Shown in pieces: positions 18,731 through 28,615 of a stretch of 64,000 bases of DNA; positions within the stretch are counted from its first letter, which is position 1, and the number at the start of each line of letters is the position of its first letter. The stretch is from Streptomyces sp. NBC_01445 (GTDB taxonomy: Bacteria; Actinomycetota; Actinomycetes; Streptomycetales; Streptomycetaceae). The DNA lies in NCBI RefSeq assembly GCF_035918235.1, contig NZ_CP109485.1:9641001-9705000 (forward strand), in the 5' to 3' direction. The notes under the pieces are model-generated. The model saw nothing but the letters and a program-made list of their open reading frames with translations, did no database searches and was not told the origin of the DNA. Position numbers and translations under genes: made by a program.

Positions 18731-18776
18731 GGTCGGTGGGGCGGCGGCCCTTTACGAGGTCGCCGCCCCACCGATC
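18731..18776 (-). terminator. hairpin terminator after the polysaccharide operon
   Basis: Arms 18731-18746 and 18761-18776 (GGTCGGTGGGGCGGCG and its near-perfect complement, one mismatch) form a 16-bp stem with a 14-base loop. It lies about 120 bp past the acyltransferase stop on the minus strand. Confidence 0.7.
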
Positions 18777-18893
18777 TTCCATCGGCGGCCGCCGGCGCTG
18801 CCGAGGCGCGCCGGGCCGCTACCCGGACGACGCAGAGCCGTGCCGGCGTCGCCGGAAGCATGGCTCAAGGTGTGCTTCCAGCGACCGACCACC

Positions 18894-20108
18894 TCAGGGC
18901 AGCAGCCGAGGCCGTCGCTTCGCCGCGACGTCCTCCACCCAGCCCACCAGCGGGATCGCCGCGGCGATCAGCACCCAGCCGACACCGAACATGAACCACT
19001 GGCTCTCCAGCGGCAGGTACTTCACGAATGCGGGCACGTTCCAGAACTGATCGATCAGCGGCACCGCGAGGATCAGTGCGATCTCGTGCCAGAGGTAGAT
19101 CGTCATCGCCCGCGCGTTGAAGACCGACACGATCCGGTCGAGCCGTTTGAAGCGCGCCAGCCACGCGAAGTCGACCTTGAAGTACGCCTTCGAGTACATC
19201 AGTAGCATCACAAACCCGGCCGACCAGAAAGCCTGCGCAAGCGGGATGTCGTCCAGGTCGTAACTCCCGTACTCCGCCTGGTGGGTGAGGGCGAACCAGG
19301 CGCCGTAGGCAAGCGCCGCGATGGACAGCACGACGACGGGTCCCGGACGCAGACGGGCCAGGACGCCCTCACGGTGCGCGAAACCGGCGAGCCAGCAGAA
19401 CAGGAACGTCGCGAAGTCGAGAAGACCGCTGCCGAACCGGTTGTCCGGCGGCTGCCACACAAACTGGAGCACCAGGATCGGCGTGAGCGAAGCGAGCAGC
19501 ACCGCCACCGGCGCCAGGCGGAACACCTTCAAGAGCAGCGGCGACAGGAGCACGAACCACAGGTAGGCGCGCAGATACCAGAGGATCTCCCAGGCCTGCA
19601 TGCCCCAGGTGTTACCCGGCGGGTCGCCGAGGGGCACCACCCAGTACACGACCTGCCATTTCGGCATCCAGCCGTGCAGCAGCATCGCGAGGACGACGAA
19701 GATGCCCCAGAGCCAGAAGGGCGGCAGCAGGCGTCGTGTCCGGCTTCTGATCACCGAAAGGGCCGGCCGTTCAAGGGACTTGGCCATAAGTGACCCGGCG
19801 AGCGCGAACATGACGCCCATGGAGGGGAAGGCGAGGCCCGCCCACACCCAGCCGAACGTGTGGTAGGCCACGACGCGAATCAGTGCGAGGGCGCGAAGCG
19901 TGTCGAAGTACCGGTCGCGGCCGCCCGCCCGGACCGCTGACCGCTCGGGCACGGCGGGTTCTCGGTCGCCCGGCTCGGTCACACGGAGAGGTGTGGTGTC
20001 CTGATCAAGGCCCTGCGTTCCCGGTATTTCAGGTGCTTCAGGCTTTTCGGGAGTTCCGCGCGTGCGCCGAGCGGCTCTGTGACGATTCCCTTGGGCCTCC
20101 GAGGTCAC
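18894..20108 (-). CDS. acyltransferase 3 family membrane protein
   Basis: The GTG at 20108 overlaps the stop of the upstream synthase gene by 4 bp (GTGA) and gives a 404-residue protein. After a charged leader it starts the family block DRYFDTLRALALIRVVAYHTFGW (the R and H expected in acyltransferase 3) and has about ten membrane segments (PPFWLWGIFVVLAML, AYLWFVLLSPLLL, MTIYLWHEIALIL). Such proteins O-acetylate or O-succinylate sugars of exported polysaccharides. Coupling to the synthase implies modification of its product. Confidence 0.88.
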   Translation of the reverse strand: MTSEAQGNRHRAARRTRGTPEKPEAPEIPGTQGLDQDTTPLRVTEPGDREPAVPERSAVRAGGRDRYFDTLRALALIRVVAYHTFGWVWAGLAFPSMGVMFALAGSLMAKSLERPALSVIRSRTRRLLPPFWLWGIFVVLAMLLHGWMPKWQVVYWVVPLGDPPGNTWGMQAWEILWYLRAYLWFVLLSPLLLKVFRLAPVAVLLASLTPILVLQFVWQPPDNRFGSGLLDFATFLFCWLAGFAHREGVLARLRPGPVVVLSIAALAYGAWFALTHQAEYGSYDLDDIPLAQAFWSAGFVMLLMYSKAYFKVDFAWLARFKRLDRIVSVFNARAMTIYLWHEIALILAVPLIDQFWNVPAFVKYLPLESQWFMFGVGWVLIAAAIPLVGWVEDVAAKRRPRLLP

Positions 20109-22490
20109 CGCCCCACCCCCGTCGGCGTCCCGACCTCGCCGGTGCGCTTGAGTTTCTGCCAGCGCAGCCGGCCGCCCGTGAGGGCGGTGATGGAGGAGTG
20201 GATGAGCACCAGGTACATCATCTGGCGGTACGCGATCTGCTGGAGCGGGAGCATCCACAGGTAGCGGTACTTCTCTCCGTCGAGGCGGAACGCGTAGGCG
20301 GCGCACACGAGTTGGATGCCGAGCACAGCCAGCCAGGCGAGCAGGGACGCCTTGAAGTCCACGAAGATCATCGAGTAGAGGGTGAAGAGGTCGATCAGCG
20401 GCGCGAAGACCGGCGTGACGATCTGGAAGAGCACCACGAGGGGCATGCCCACCCGTCCGAAGCGACCCGAAGGCCCCTTGTCCACGAGGGACTTGCGGTG
20501 CTTCCACAGCGCCTGCATGGTGCCGTACGACCAACGGTAGCGCTGGCTCCACAGCTGTTTGAGCGAGGCCGGCGCCTCCGTCCAGGCCCGCGCATGCTCC
20601 TGGTACACCACACGCCATCCGGCGCGGTGCATCGCGATGGTGATGTCGGTGTCCTCCGCGAGGGTGTCCTCGCTCATGCCGCCGACCTCGAGGACGGCCT
20701 GGCGCCGGAACGCTCCGATCGCTCCGGGGATGGTGGGCATGCAGCGCAGCAGGTCGTACATGCGGCGGTCCAGGTTGAAGCCCATCACGTACTCGATGTG
20801 CTGCCAGGCGCCGATGACCGTGTTGCGGTTGCCGACCTTGGCGTTGCCCGCGACCGCGCCGATGTCCGGGGCGGCGAAAGGCTGCACGAGCTGCCGGACG
20901 GTGTCCGGCTCGAAGACCGTGTCGCCGTCCATCATCACGACGATGTCGTAACTGGCGTTGCGTACCCCGTTGTTGAGCGCCGCGGGCTTGCCCGCGTTCT
21001 CCTGACGGATCACTCGCACGTTGGGCAGGCCGAGGGACTCGGCGATCTCCTTCGTACCGTCGGTGGAGCCGTCGTCCACGACGATGATCTCGATGGGATG
21101 CGTGCTCTGGGCGAGGGAGTTGAGGGTGTTGGCGATGCACTCCTTCTCGTTGTACGCGGGCACGATCACGCTGACCGGCCTGGTGACGGGCGCCCCCCAG
21201 CTGAACCGGCGTTTGTTGCGCTGCCTGTAGTGGCGCCGCGCGAGGAGCAGCATCATCGCGAACCGCGCCATCACGGCGACTCCGACGACCGCGAGGAAGA
21301 CGGCCAGCGTCGGCACGGTCCACTCGGCGATCGCGACCGCCACGATGAGCGCCTTGCCCTCGTAGAGGGTGGTGCCGGTGGCTTCGGAGTGGGCGGCCTG
21401 GTCGACATTGCGGGCGCCGCCCGGAGCGTTCGTGCCGGAGGAGGGAGGGGTTCCCTGCTGGGCCGCGCCACCCGGTGCCTGACCGGACCTCTGCGCCCCA
21501 CCGGGCTGAGCGCTTCCGTCCTGTGTGTCGCCATCCTGCGCACCGGTGCCCTGAGCGGAGCCGCTCCCGGCGGAGCCGTTCTGTGCGGAGCCGCCGCCCA
21601 GCGCCCCCGTCTTGGCCATGGCGCCGCTGACCGTAGTGAAGGTGTAGCCCTTCGCCTTCATCTTCTTGATGTACTTGGGCAGCGCCTTGAGCGTCTGGTC
21701 ACGGTTGCCGCCGGCGTCGTGGAAGAGCACCGACGCGCCTTTGCTCTTCTTCGGCGTCGCCCACTGGACGATCTTCGAGACGCCCGGCTTCTTCCAGTCG
21801 TCGCTGTCGGTGTCGACGAAGACGCTGGTGTAGCCCATGGCGCCGAGCTTCTTGTAGACCGGCCAGCTGTAGTTGTCGATCGCGGCGGCCTCGGACGAGT
21901 AGGGCGCACGCACCAGCTTCGTGGTGATGCCGGCCGCTCCCGCGAGCGCCAGCTGGGTCTGCGTGAGCTCACGCTTGACGCGGGCGTCGCTCTGATAGGA
22001 GAGGTCGACATGGGTGAAGGTGTGCAGGCCGACCTCGTTCCCCTGCTCGACCATGTCCTTCACGATGCCGGGCTGCCGGGCGATCATGGAACCCACGAGG
22101 AAGAACGTGCCGTTCACATCGTTGTCCGCGAGGATCTTGAGGACCTTCTCGGTGTACGTGGCGTCGGGACCGTCGTCGAAGGTGAGCACGATGGTCTTCT
22201 TCGGAACGGACTGCGTCTGCATGGAACCGTTGGTCGAGGTCAGAATCGGGGCCGCCGTCGAGGATGCGCTGCGGCACCTTGTCGTAGGACGCGTCGGTGC
22301 GGACGCGGTGGTCGCCCAGGACCTCGGCCCGCAGATATCCGTCGAGCATCATCACGCTGACGAGTCCGAGGACGAGAACGAGCGCGAGGACGACGCGTGG
22401 CCGCTGCAGAGCGGCGGCTCGACGCCCGGCGCGCTCCAAGCGGGAGGGAGCGGCACGGCGACGGCGCCGCGCGGAGGTGTTGCTGGTCAT
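20105..22490 (-). CDS. bifunctional polysaccharide deacetylase (NodB)-GT2 glycosyltransferase, one-base frameshift
   Basis: The gene starts at ATG 22490 with a membrane anchor (VVLALVLVLGLVSVMML), followed by an extracytoplasmic NodB domain with intact motifs (TFDDGPD, HTFTH, RAPYSS, LFHDAGGN). Then come a Gly/Gln/Ser-rich linker, further membrane segments and a GT2 synthase domain (VVDDGSTDGT, MMDGDTVFEPD, EDTDI, QRYRW). The frame breaks after ILDGGP: removing one G from the run at 22248-22251 restores a continuous protein of about 794 residues. Without the repair, only the part from ATG 22222 (705 residues, no Shine-Dalgarno, no anchor) is open. The layout resembles the Streptomyces Mat-type aggregation polysaccharide synthase, which is known to make a PNAG-like glycan. 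Confidence 0.85.
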
Positions 22491-22509
22491 GTTTTCCCTT
22501 ACCTGCGCG

Positions 22510-22926
22510 TCAGTGGGCGTCGGCGGCTGCTGACGCCGAGGGGGCGGGCAGTGAAGGGCTGGGCGAGAGGGAGGGGCGGGTGGTCGGAGGCGTTCCTTGC
22601 TGCTGACCGGCGCCGCCCGCGGCGCCGTACCCGGCGGCCGGACCACGACCGGTGTCGGCGCCGCCACCTCCGCCTCCACCACCTGCGCCGCCGAAGGGCA
22701 GCAGGTCCGTCGTGCTCACGGACACACCCCACCCCATGAACGACAGGCCGAGGACGACCGCGTAGCCCAGACAGGCGACGACCACGGCGAGGCCGAACCT
22801 GCGCAGCAGCTTGGCCCGCCGTCCGGAACTGTCGACGAATACGGGGCCTTCATCGGCCCCTTTTCCACGTTTGCGGTGGCTTCCGCGCCCACTGGCACGG
22901 TTTTCGACGGAGGAATCGAAATGCAT
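22510..22926 (-). CDS. small single-pass membrane protein of polysaccharide locus
   Basis: The 138-residue protein has a basic N-terminal part, one strong membrane helix (LAVVVACLGYAVVLGLSFMGW) and a Gly-, Pro- and Ser-rich external tail. It lies 19 bp upstream of the NodB-GT2 gene in the same direction, so the two are almost surely co-transcribed. It may be an accessory subunit of the synthase. The family is not recognised beyond this context. Confidence 0.7.
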   Translation of the reverse strand: MHFDSSVENRASGRGSHRKRGKGADEGPVFVDSSGRRAKLLRRFGLAVVVACLGYAVVLGLSFMGWGVSVSTTDLLPFGGAGGGGGGGGADTGRGPAAGYGAAGGAGQQQGTPPTTRPSLSPSPSLPAPSASAAADAH

Positions 22927-23087
22927 TCTCGGGACGCTAAGGGATCTTTATGTGGCCCATCACAGGCATTCCTGTGCGCACCCTGAGAAGGCCCTGATTT
23001 CGCTGTGATTTGCCTCATGGCACCTGGATCACAGGCTTCCGTGTTTCAGTTCCGGGACGAGACCGAGAAGAAATGGGTGCATGCACG

Positions 23088-24113
23088 ATGAGGAATGTTC
23101 TGGGGAGGCCGGCCGCCGCCTTCGTGTCGCTGGTGGCGGCTGCGACCTGCGCGGGGTGCTCGTCGGGGAGCTCGGGCTCGGCCGACGCGTCACCGCACGG
23201 CGCGCCCTCGCAGGCCGCGAGCGCACCCTCGTCATCCAGCCCGTTCGCCCCCTACGTCAGTGCCACGGACGCTTCGGACCTGGACGCGGCCGGGTCCCCC
23301 TCCGCGTACAACCTGGCCTTCACCATCGCGGACGGCAGCTCCTGCACGCCCACGTGGAACGGCACCGAGGCCGTCAGCGACGCGACGGTGAAGAAGCGGA
23401 TCTCGGCACTCGAGTCGTCCGGCGCGACCGTGCGCGTCTCCTTCGGCGGGGCGTCCGGCAAGGAACTGGCCGAGACGTGCGGCAGCGCGTCCGCTCTGGC
23501 CGACGCCTACGCCGCCACGCTCGACGCCGCGGGCGCCACCCGGGCCGACTTCGACATCGAGGGCGATGCGCTGAAGGACTCCGACTCGGTGACCCTGCGC
23601 TCGAAGGCGATCGCCCTGCTCCAGAAGAAGCGCACCGACCTCAACGTGTCTTTCACACTTCCCGTGATGCCCTCGGGCCTGGACGCGGACGGCGTGGCCC
23701 TCCTGGAGTCGGCCAACGACCAAGGCGTCAAGGTGTCCAGCGTCAACATCATGACGATGAACTACGGCACGTCCTACACCGGCGACATGGGCGACTACGC
23801 CATTACGTCGGCCAAGGCGGCCCACGCCCAACTCGCGGACATTTTCGGGCTGTCGGACAGGAACGCGTGGCGCGGACTCGCCGTGACGCCGATGCTCGGC
23901 ACGAACGACGTCGACAAGGAGACGTTCACCCTTTCCGATGCCGCCCAACTGCGTGCCTTCGCGGAGACGAAGGAGCTTGCCTGGGTCTCCATGTGGTCCA
24001 CGTTCCGCGACCAGCAGTGCTCCTCTGCCGACACGTCGTCGGACGACGCGCTCACCAACTGCAGTGGTGTGCAGCAGAGTTCGGGAGCCTTCGGCAAGGC
24101 TCTGTCCGGCTGA
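23088..24113 (+). CDS. GH18-like (chitinase-type) lipoprotein
   Basis: From ATG 23088 the protein has 341 residues with a secretion signal ending in ATCAGC, which could be a lipobox although -3 is not the usual Leu. A Ser/Ala-rich spacer and a GH18-type TIM barrel follow. The catalytic strand reads ADFDIEG, which keeps the DxDxE pattern with its acid/base glutamate; VRVSFGGASG and MTMNYG are also typical of GH18 barrels. An ATG at 23073 is an alternative start. It is divergent from the polysaccharide operon and may trim the glycan made there. Confidence 0.82.
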   Translation: MRNVLGRPAAAFVSLVAAATCAGCSSGSSGSADASPHGAPSQAASAPSSSSPFAPYVSATDASDLDAAGSPSAYNLAFTIADGSSCTPTWNGTEAVSDATVKKRISALESSGATVRVSFGGASGKELAETCGSASALADAYAATLDAAGATRADFDIEGDALKDSDSVTLRSKAIALLQKKRTDLNVSFTLPVMPSGLDADGVALLESANDQGVKVSSVNIMTMNYGTSYTGDMGDYAITSAKAAHAQLADIFGLSDRNAWRGLAVTPMLGTNDVDKETFTLSDAAQLRAFAETKELAWVSMWSTFRDQQCSSADTSSDDALTNCSGVQQSSGAFGKALSG

Positions 24114-24229
24114 GGCGACGTTTTCGGGACAGGTGCGGTGCCGATGCCTTCTTCGAGAGCGAGACCGTGACCGACGCACCTCGGGCGCCTGTCCCGCGTC
24201 ACTCAGTCCGACGGCACTGATGCGGCATC

Positions 24230-25522
24230 ATGCTCCGCATGAGCGACTCTCCCCACCCTCGAGGTGCCGGCGGCAATCTGGCGCACAGTCGGGTGCCGAT
24301 GACTGGCCGCGATCCCCAAGAACCCGGACGGGTCTCTTCACCGCTGGAGCTGTTGTTCGACCTGACGTTTGTGGTCGCGGTAGGAACCGCCTCCTCCCAA
24401 TTCGCCGAGATGGTCGCCGGGGGGCATACGGGAGAGGCGGTCACCGCGTTTGTGCTGGCGATGTTCGCGATCAGTGTCGCGTGGATCAGCTTCAGCTGGT
24501 TCGCGTCGGCGTTCGGCACGGACGACTGGCTCTACCGCGCGCTGACGATGTTGCAGATGATCGGCGTCGTCGTGTTCTCGCTCGGCCTGCCCGCGATGTT
24601 CCACTCGGTCGAAGAGGGCGAACACCTCGACCTGAGGGTGATGGTGCTCGGGTATGTCGTGATGCGGATCGCGATGGTGCTGCAGTGGTGGCGTGCCGCC
24701 CGGGAGTCCCCCACATTCCGGGACGTCGGAATGGCGAACATCCGCTGGACGGTGATCGTCCAAGTCGGCTGGGTCGTCGTCGCGTTCACGCATCTGCCGC
24801 TCAACGCGGTGTTCGTCGCGTTCGTCGTCCTCGGTGTGCTCGAACTGGCATTGCCCGTTCTCACCCAGGGCGATTCGGGCGGAACTCCGTGGCACCCTCA
24901 CCATGTCGCGGAGCGGTACGGCCTGTTCGCCATCATCGTCCTCGGGGAGGGCGTGGTGGGTACCGTCGCGTCCTCGGGCGAGCTTCTCGGCGGTGTGGAC
25001 GGAACCCATTGGAGCGGCAACGCGATCGCCGTGGTCGTCGCCGGCGTCGGACTGACCTTCGGCATGTGGTGGGTGTACTTCGCCACCCCCTTCGGCGACA
25101 TCCTCGTGCACCGCCGCAGCCGCGGATACCTCTTCGGCTACGGGCACATCCCGCTCTTCGCCGGGGTGGCCGGCGCCGGAGCCGGGCTCCACGTGGCGGG
25201 CCTGCACCTGGAGCACCACTCGGAGATCAGTGACGTCGCCGTGGTGCTGTCCCTGGCCATCCCGGTCGGCCTCTACCTGCTCATGGTGTATCTCCTCCAC
25301 ACGCTGTTGCTGTCCACGGCCGACCCGTTCCACGTGCTGCTGATCTCGCTCACGCTGGCCGTACTGCTCGCGGCGGTGCTCCTGTCCGTGGCCGGCGTCG
25401 CCATCGCGGCGTGCCTCCTCATCGTGATGCTGGCCCCCTTCGTCACCGTGGTCGGCTACGAGACGATCGGCCACCGCCACCAGCGCCGGATGCTGGAAGG
25501 ACTCGGCTCGCAGAACCAGTGA
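24230..25522 (+). CDS. ltrA: low temperature requirement protein A (LtrA)
   Basis: The 430-residue polytopic membrane protein has the LtrA signature: ELLFDLTFVVAVG near the start, HHVAERYGLFAIIVLGEGVVGTV in the middle and about ten to twelve hydrophobic segments. Function in the family is poorly defined; the name comes from a Listeria mutant. An ATG at 24239 is an alternative start. It appears monocistronic. Confidence 0.88.
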   Translation: MLRMSDSPHPRGAGGNLAHSRVPMTGRDPQEPGRVSSPLELLFDLTFVVAVGTASSQFAEMVAGGHTGEAVTAFVLAMFAISVAWISFSWFASAFGTDDWLYRALTMLQMIGVVVFSLGLPAMFHSVEEGEHLDLRVMVLGYVVMRIAMVLQWWRAARESPTFRDVGMANIRWTVIVQVGWVVVAFTHLPLNAVFVAFVVLGVLELALPVLTQGDSGGTPWHPHHVAERYGLFAIIVLGEGVVGTVASSGELLGGVDGTHWSGNAIAVVVAGVGLTFGMWWVYFATPFGDILVHRRSRGYLFGYGHIPLFAGVAGAGAGLHVAGLHLEHHSEISDVAVVLSLAIPVGLYLLMVYLLHTLLLSTADPFHVLLISLTLAVLLAAVLLSVAGVAIAACLLIVMLAPFVTVVGYETIGHRHQRRMLEGLGSQNQ

Positions 25523-25655
25523 CAACTGCCCGCGGATACGGGGGCGATGGGCACAGGTGCAGGCCCTGGTGGCCCGCCCGTCGGCCTTCGCCCCGTCCGA
25601 CTTCCCACGAGGCCGGCGTGGTCGTGCGGTGATTCCTCGCTGGTACTGTCCAGCC

Positions 25656-26906
25656 ATGCCGCGCCTGGTGGAAGTTCCTGGGTACGTACGCTTCTGGACC
25701 GCCTCAGCGGTATCCGCTTTCGGTTCTCAGGTCACGGGGCTGGCCTTGCAGATCCTCACCGCCGTGGCGCTGAGCGCATCCGCCACTGAGGTCGGCATCG
25801 TCAATGCCGCCCGCTGGCTTCCGTATCTGCTCTTCGGACTCGTGGCCGGGGTAGTGGTGGACCGCCGCCGACGCAAGCCGATGATGGTCACCACGGACCT
25901 CGGAAGGGCGGTTCTGCTCGGCGCGATACCCGTGCTGTATGCGCTGGACCGGCTCACTGTCCCCACGCTGTGCTTGTTCGTCTTCGCGTTCGGGGTGCTG
26001 TCACTGCTGTTCGACGCGGCGAACCAGTCGTACGTGCCACAGCTGGTACCAAAAGAACTGCTCAACTCGGGGTACGCCCGTATGGAGCAGGCGGGCGCGG
26101 TGGCCGGTTCGACCGGCCCTCTGATCGGCGGGGTACTGATCAAAATCATGGGGGCGCCGCTGGCCGTGCTGGTGGACGCCGTCACTTATCTGATGTCGGC
26201 CTTGTTGCTCGCCTCGGTGAAGGCGCCCGACCCCGTCCCCGCTGGCGGCGCACGGCGTAGCCTCGGCAGCGAGCTGCGCGAAGGGGTGGCATGGGTCTAC
26301 CGGCATCGCACCCTGGCATCCATCGCCCTGACCTCACACGCGATGCTGCTTTTCAACAGCATGGTCAGCACCGTCTTCGTTGTCTTCGCCCTGAACGAGC
26401 TCAAGATCGGCGAATTCGGCCTGGCGGCCACGTATGCCTTCGCGAGTGTCGGAGCGGTACTCGGCGGCGCGTTCTCCGCACGCGTGGCCGGCAGGATGGA
26501 CGTCGGCCCCACGCTGATCGCCTTCCGCCTGCTCGCCGCGATCGGCTGGCTGCCCCTGGTCCTGGCCGGACGTGGACCGTGGGCGCTTGCCTCCGTGTCG
26601 CTCGCCTTCTTCATCGTGTCCCTGGCCATCGGCATCGAGAGCCCGGTGGAGATGAGCTATCGGCAAGCGGTGACACCCGACCGGCTGCGCGGCCGCATGA
26701 ACGCGACGATCCGCTCGATGAACTGGGGAATGGTAGCCGTGGGGGCACCGCTCGGTGGAGTACTCGCCGACCAGGTCAGCTATCGCTTCGCCCTGTGGAT
26801 CGGACTGTCCGGAGCCGTCGTCCAGGCGCTCGCACTGACGGTCTCTCGTACCCGCAGGGCCCGCACCACCGACGAACTCGATTTCCCAGCAGAGGCCTGC
26901 GCATGA
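25656..26906 (+). CDS. MFS transporter
   Basis: From ATG 25656 the protein has 416 residues and about twelve membrane segments. It carries the loop 2-3 MFS motif GVVVDRRRRKPMM, the QSYVPQLVPKELLNSGYAR block of the enterobactin-exporter-like MFS subgroup, and RQAVTPDRLRGRMNATIRSMNWG in the second half. It is most likely a drug or siderophore efflux pump. The longer open frame from 25557 has no good start. No regulator is adjacent. Confidence 0.88.
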   Translation: MPRLVEVPGYVRFWTASAVSAFGSQVTGLALQILTAVALSASATEVGIVNAARWLPYLLFGLVAGVVVDRRRRKPMMVTTDLGRAVLLGAIPVLYALDRLTVPTLCLFVFAFGVLSLLFDAANQSYVPQLVPKELLNSGYARMEQAGAVAGSTGPLIGGVLIKIMGAPLAVLVDAVTYLMSALLLASVKAPDPVPAGGARRSLGSELREGVAWVYRHRTLASIALTSHAMLLFNSMVSTVFVVFALNELKIGEFGLAATYAFASVGAVLGGAFSARVAGRMDVGPTLIAFRLLAAIGWLPLVLAGRGPWALASVSLAFFIVSLAIGIESPVEMSYRQAVTPDRLRGRMNATIRSMNWGMVAVGAPLGGVLADQVSYRFALWIGLSGAVVQALALTVSRTRRARTTDELDFPAEACA

Positions 26907-27308
26907 CCAAGAAAGGGCGCGGGGCCATCTCGCGTCTGCGCATTCGTCGACGAAGGCGCTGTCATGTGCCAGTACGGCGGTCAGGACACGGCGGAGAAGA
27001 CTTTCTGCCACGACCCTGGCCCGCCGAGCCCGTGAATTCGGGTGGGCCGCGTGGCCGCGTACCGGACTGAGCAGGGTGGATCGGCCACGTGAGGCGCGCC
27101 CGCCCTTCACCCGTGGCCGGTCGGCAACTGGCTCGTCATTACTCCCCGTCGGCGAGCCAGGTGCGGGCGGCGCCCAGCAGGGCACGTACGCCCAGCTCGA
27201 TCGTCGGGTCCCGGAGCGGCGCGTACTGCGGCGAGTCGGGGGGACCTCCTTGCGAACCCGCCGCTGGAGACGCTGGGCTGCCGTGCCTGAACCATCCTCC
27301 GTGCTCGG
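26907..27308. other. stretch without an intact gene
   Basis: No complete gene is supported. On the minus strand, a frame ending in TAA at 27139-27141 reads YAPLRDPTIELGVRALLGAA and looks like the tail of a real protein, but it has no start and I cannot name a family. It may be a decayed 3' end. Confidence 0.35.
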
Positions 27309-28421
27309 TCAGCCGGTGTGGAGGATTCGAAAGCGATCGGGTTCCGCCGGATCCCGGTCAACCACCTGGACCGACGTCCAGGCCCATTGCCACACGCTGA
27401 TGCCAGGCGTGCGGGAGAACTTGATCTGCCCGCGGGTGCCTTCGACTGCAACGCGCGGCCAGGATTCGGCAATGCGCGACCGGTCCGCGCCGTGCGCACG
27501 CAGCACATCGGCGAGGACAGCGATCGTGTCGTAGCCCTCGAAGGCGACGAAGGAGGGCGCTTCGCCCAGCCGCTCACGGAGTGCCGCCTCGACTCGTGCA
27601 CCGAGTGGGCTGAGGTGCTCCGGCAGGTAGCGCAGGAACGGGATCCCGGCGCCGTCGTCGCCCAGCAGCTTCGCCCATTCTGCGCACTCCGGTTGCCCCG
27701 CCGGAGCACCGATCAGCATCTCGGCGAGGCGCTGGTCGTGGCGTACGGACTTGACGATCGACACTGCCGGCTCAGGATGGCCGACCAGAAGAAGCAGGGC
27801 TGTCGCGTGATTGTCGACGAGTTCGTCGCACAGCGCCGCGGGGTCGAACTCGCGCATGTCGAGTTCGATGACGGCGCCGCCGCGTGGAGCGAGGTAATCC
27901 CGCAGAATGCGGGCCCCGGATGCCCAGTACACACTCGGCTGGGCCGCCACGGCGATGCGGCTGTGACCCGCGCCGAGGAGGAAGTCCGCGTATATCTGCC
28001 ACCCGTGGGACTGCGCCGGCGCGAGGCGCGCGACCCATTCCGTAGGCTGATCGGTGAGCGCGTCGAGAACCGCTGACGAGCAGAGGTAGGGCAGGCCGAG
28101 GGCGTCGGCCCTGGCAGCGGCGGCGCGAGCGACGACGCTGTGATATCCGCCCGCCAATGCCGCCACGCCCATGCGAGCCAATTCATCCACTGCCGCCGCG
28201 GCCTTCTGCGGATCAGCGGCCGTGTCTCGGACCACCAGCTCGAGAGGCCTTCCGACGATTCCGCCGCCGTCATTGACTTCGCGAACGGCCAACTCGAGTC
28301 CAGCGAGGAGGTGTTGGCCTGCCTCGACCCAGCCGGGCGGAGTCAGCGGAACGAGAGCGCCGATCCGGACGGGTGATCCGTCGGTCTGCTCCACTCCAGG
28401 CGGTGATGCTGGCGTATTCAT
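27309..28421 (-). CDS. type 1 periplasmic-binding-fold protein (Leu/Ile/Val- or AmiC-like) lacking a signal peptide
   Basis: From ATG 28421 the protein has 370 residues and a full ABC branched-chain amino-acid receptor fold: IGALVPLTPPGWVEAGQHLLAGLELAVREVNDGGGIVGRPLELVVRD, then VAALAGGYHSVVA and VAFEGYDTIAVLADVLRA. No hydrophobic signal or lipobox precedes it, so it is probably cytoplasmic. No ABC permease or ATPase genes are nearby. That favours a ligand-sensing role, as in AmiC-type proteins, over transport. A longer frame to 28484 adds nothing signal-like. Confidence 0.8.
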   Translation of the reverse strand: MNTPASPPGVEQTDGSPVRIGALVPLTPPGWVEAGQHLLAGLELAVREVNDGGGIVGRPLELVVRDTAADPQKAAAAVDELARMGVAALAGGYHSVVARAAAARADALGLPYLCSSAVLDALTDQPTEWVARLAPAQSHGWQIYADFLLGAGHSRIAVAAQPSVYWASGARILRDYLAPRGGAVIELDMREFDPAALCDELVDNHATALLLLVGHPEPAVSIVKSVRHDQRLAEMLIGAPAGQPECAEWAKLLGDDGAGIPFLRYLPEHLSPLGARVEAALRERLGEAPSFVAFEGYDTIAVLADVLRAHGADRSRIAESWPRVAVEGTRGQIKFSRTPGISVWQWAWTSVQVVDRDPAEPDRFRILHTG

Positions 28422-28615
28422 GAGTTGGTGCCCCCTGAGTGACGATCCAGTGGCACTTCGTCCGGATCGGATCGCAGAGTGCACGTCAGTGGCGCCGAGA
28501 GTAGCCGAGCCGAGAACGGCCGGCTTCGGCGACCCATCCGGTGCGCGACCTCCGACGCGCGCTCACCGCCCCGCGGTCCGGGCCCGGGGCGGCAAGCGTC
28601 GGTCGATGGATCCTG

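Noticed and set aside
19883..22360. Plus-strand open frame of 825 codons opposite the polysaccharide synthase
   Set aside because: Antisense shadow with Arg/His/Gly-rich composition; catalytic motifs are all on the minus strand.
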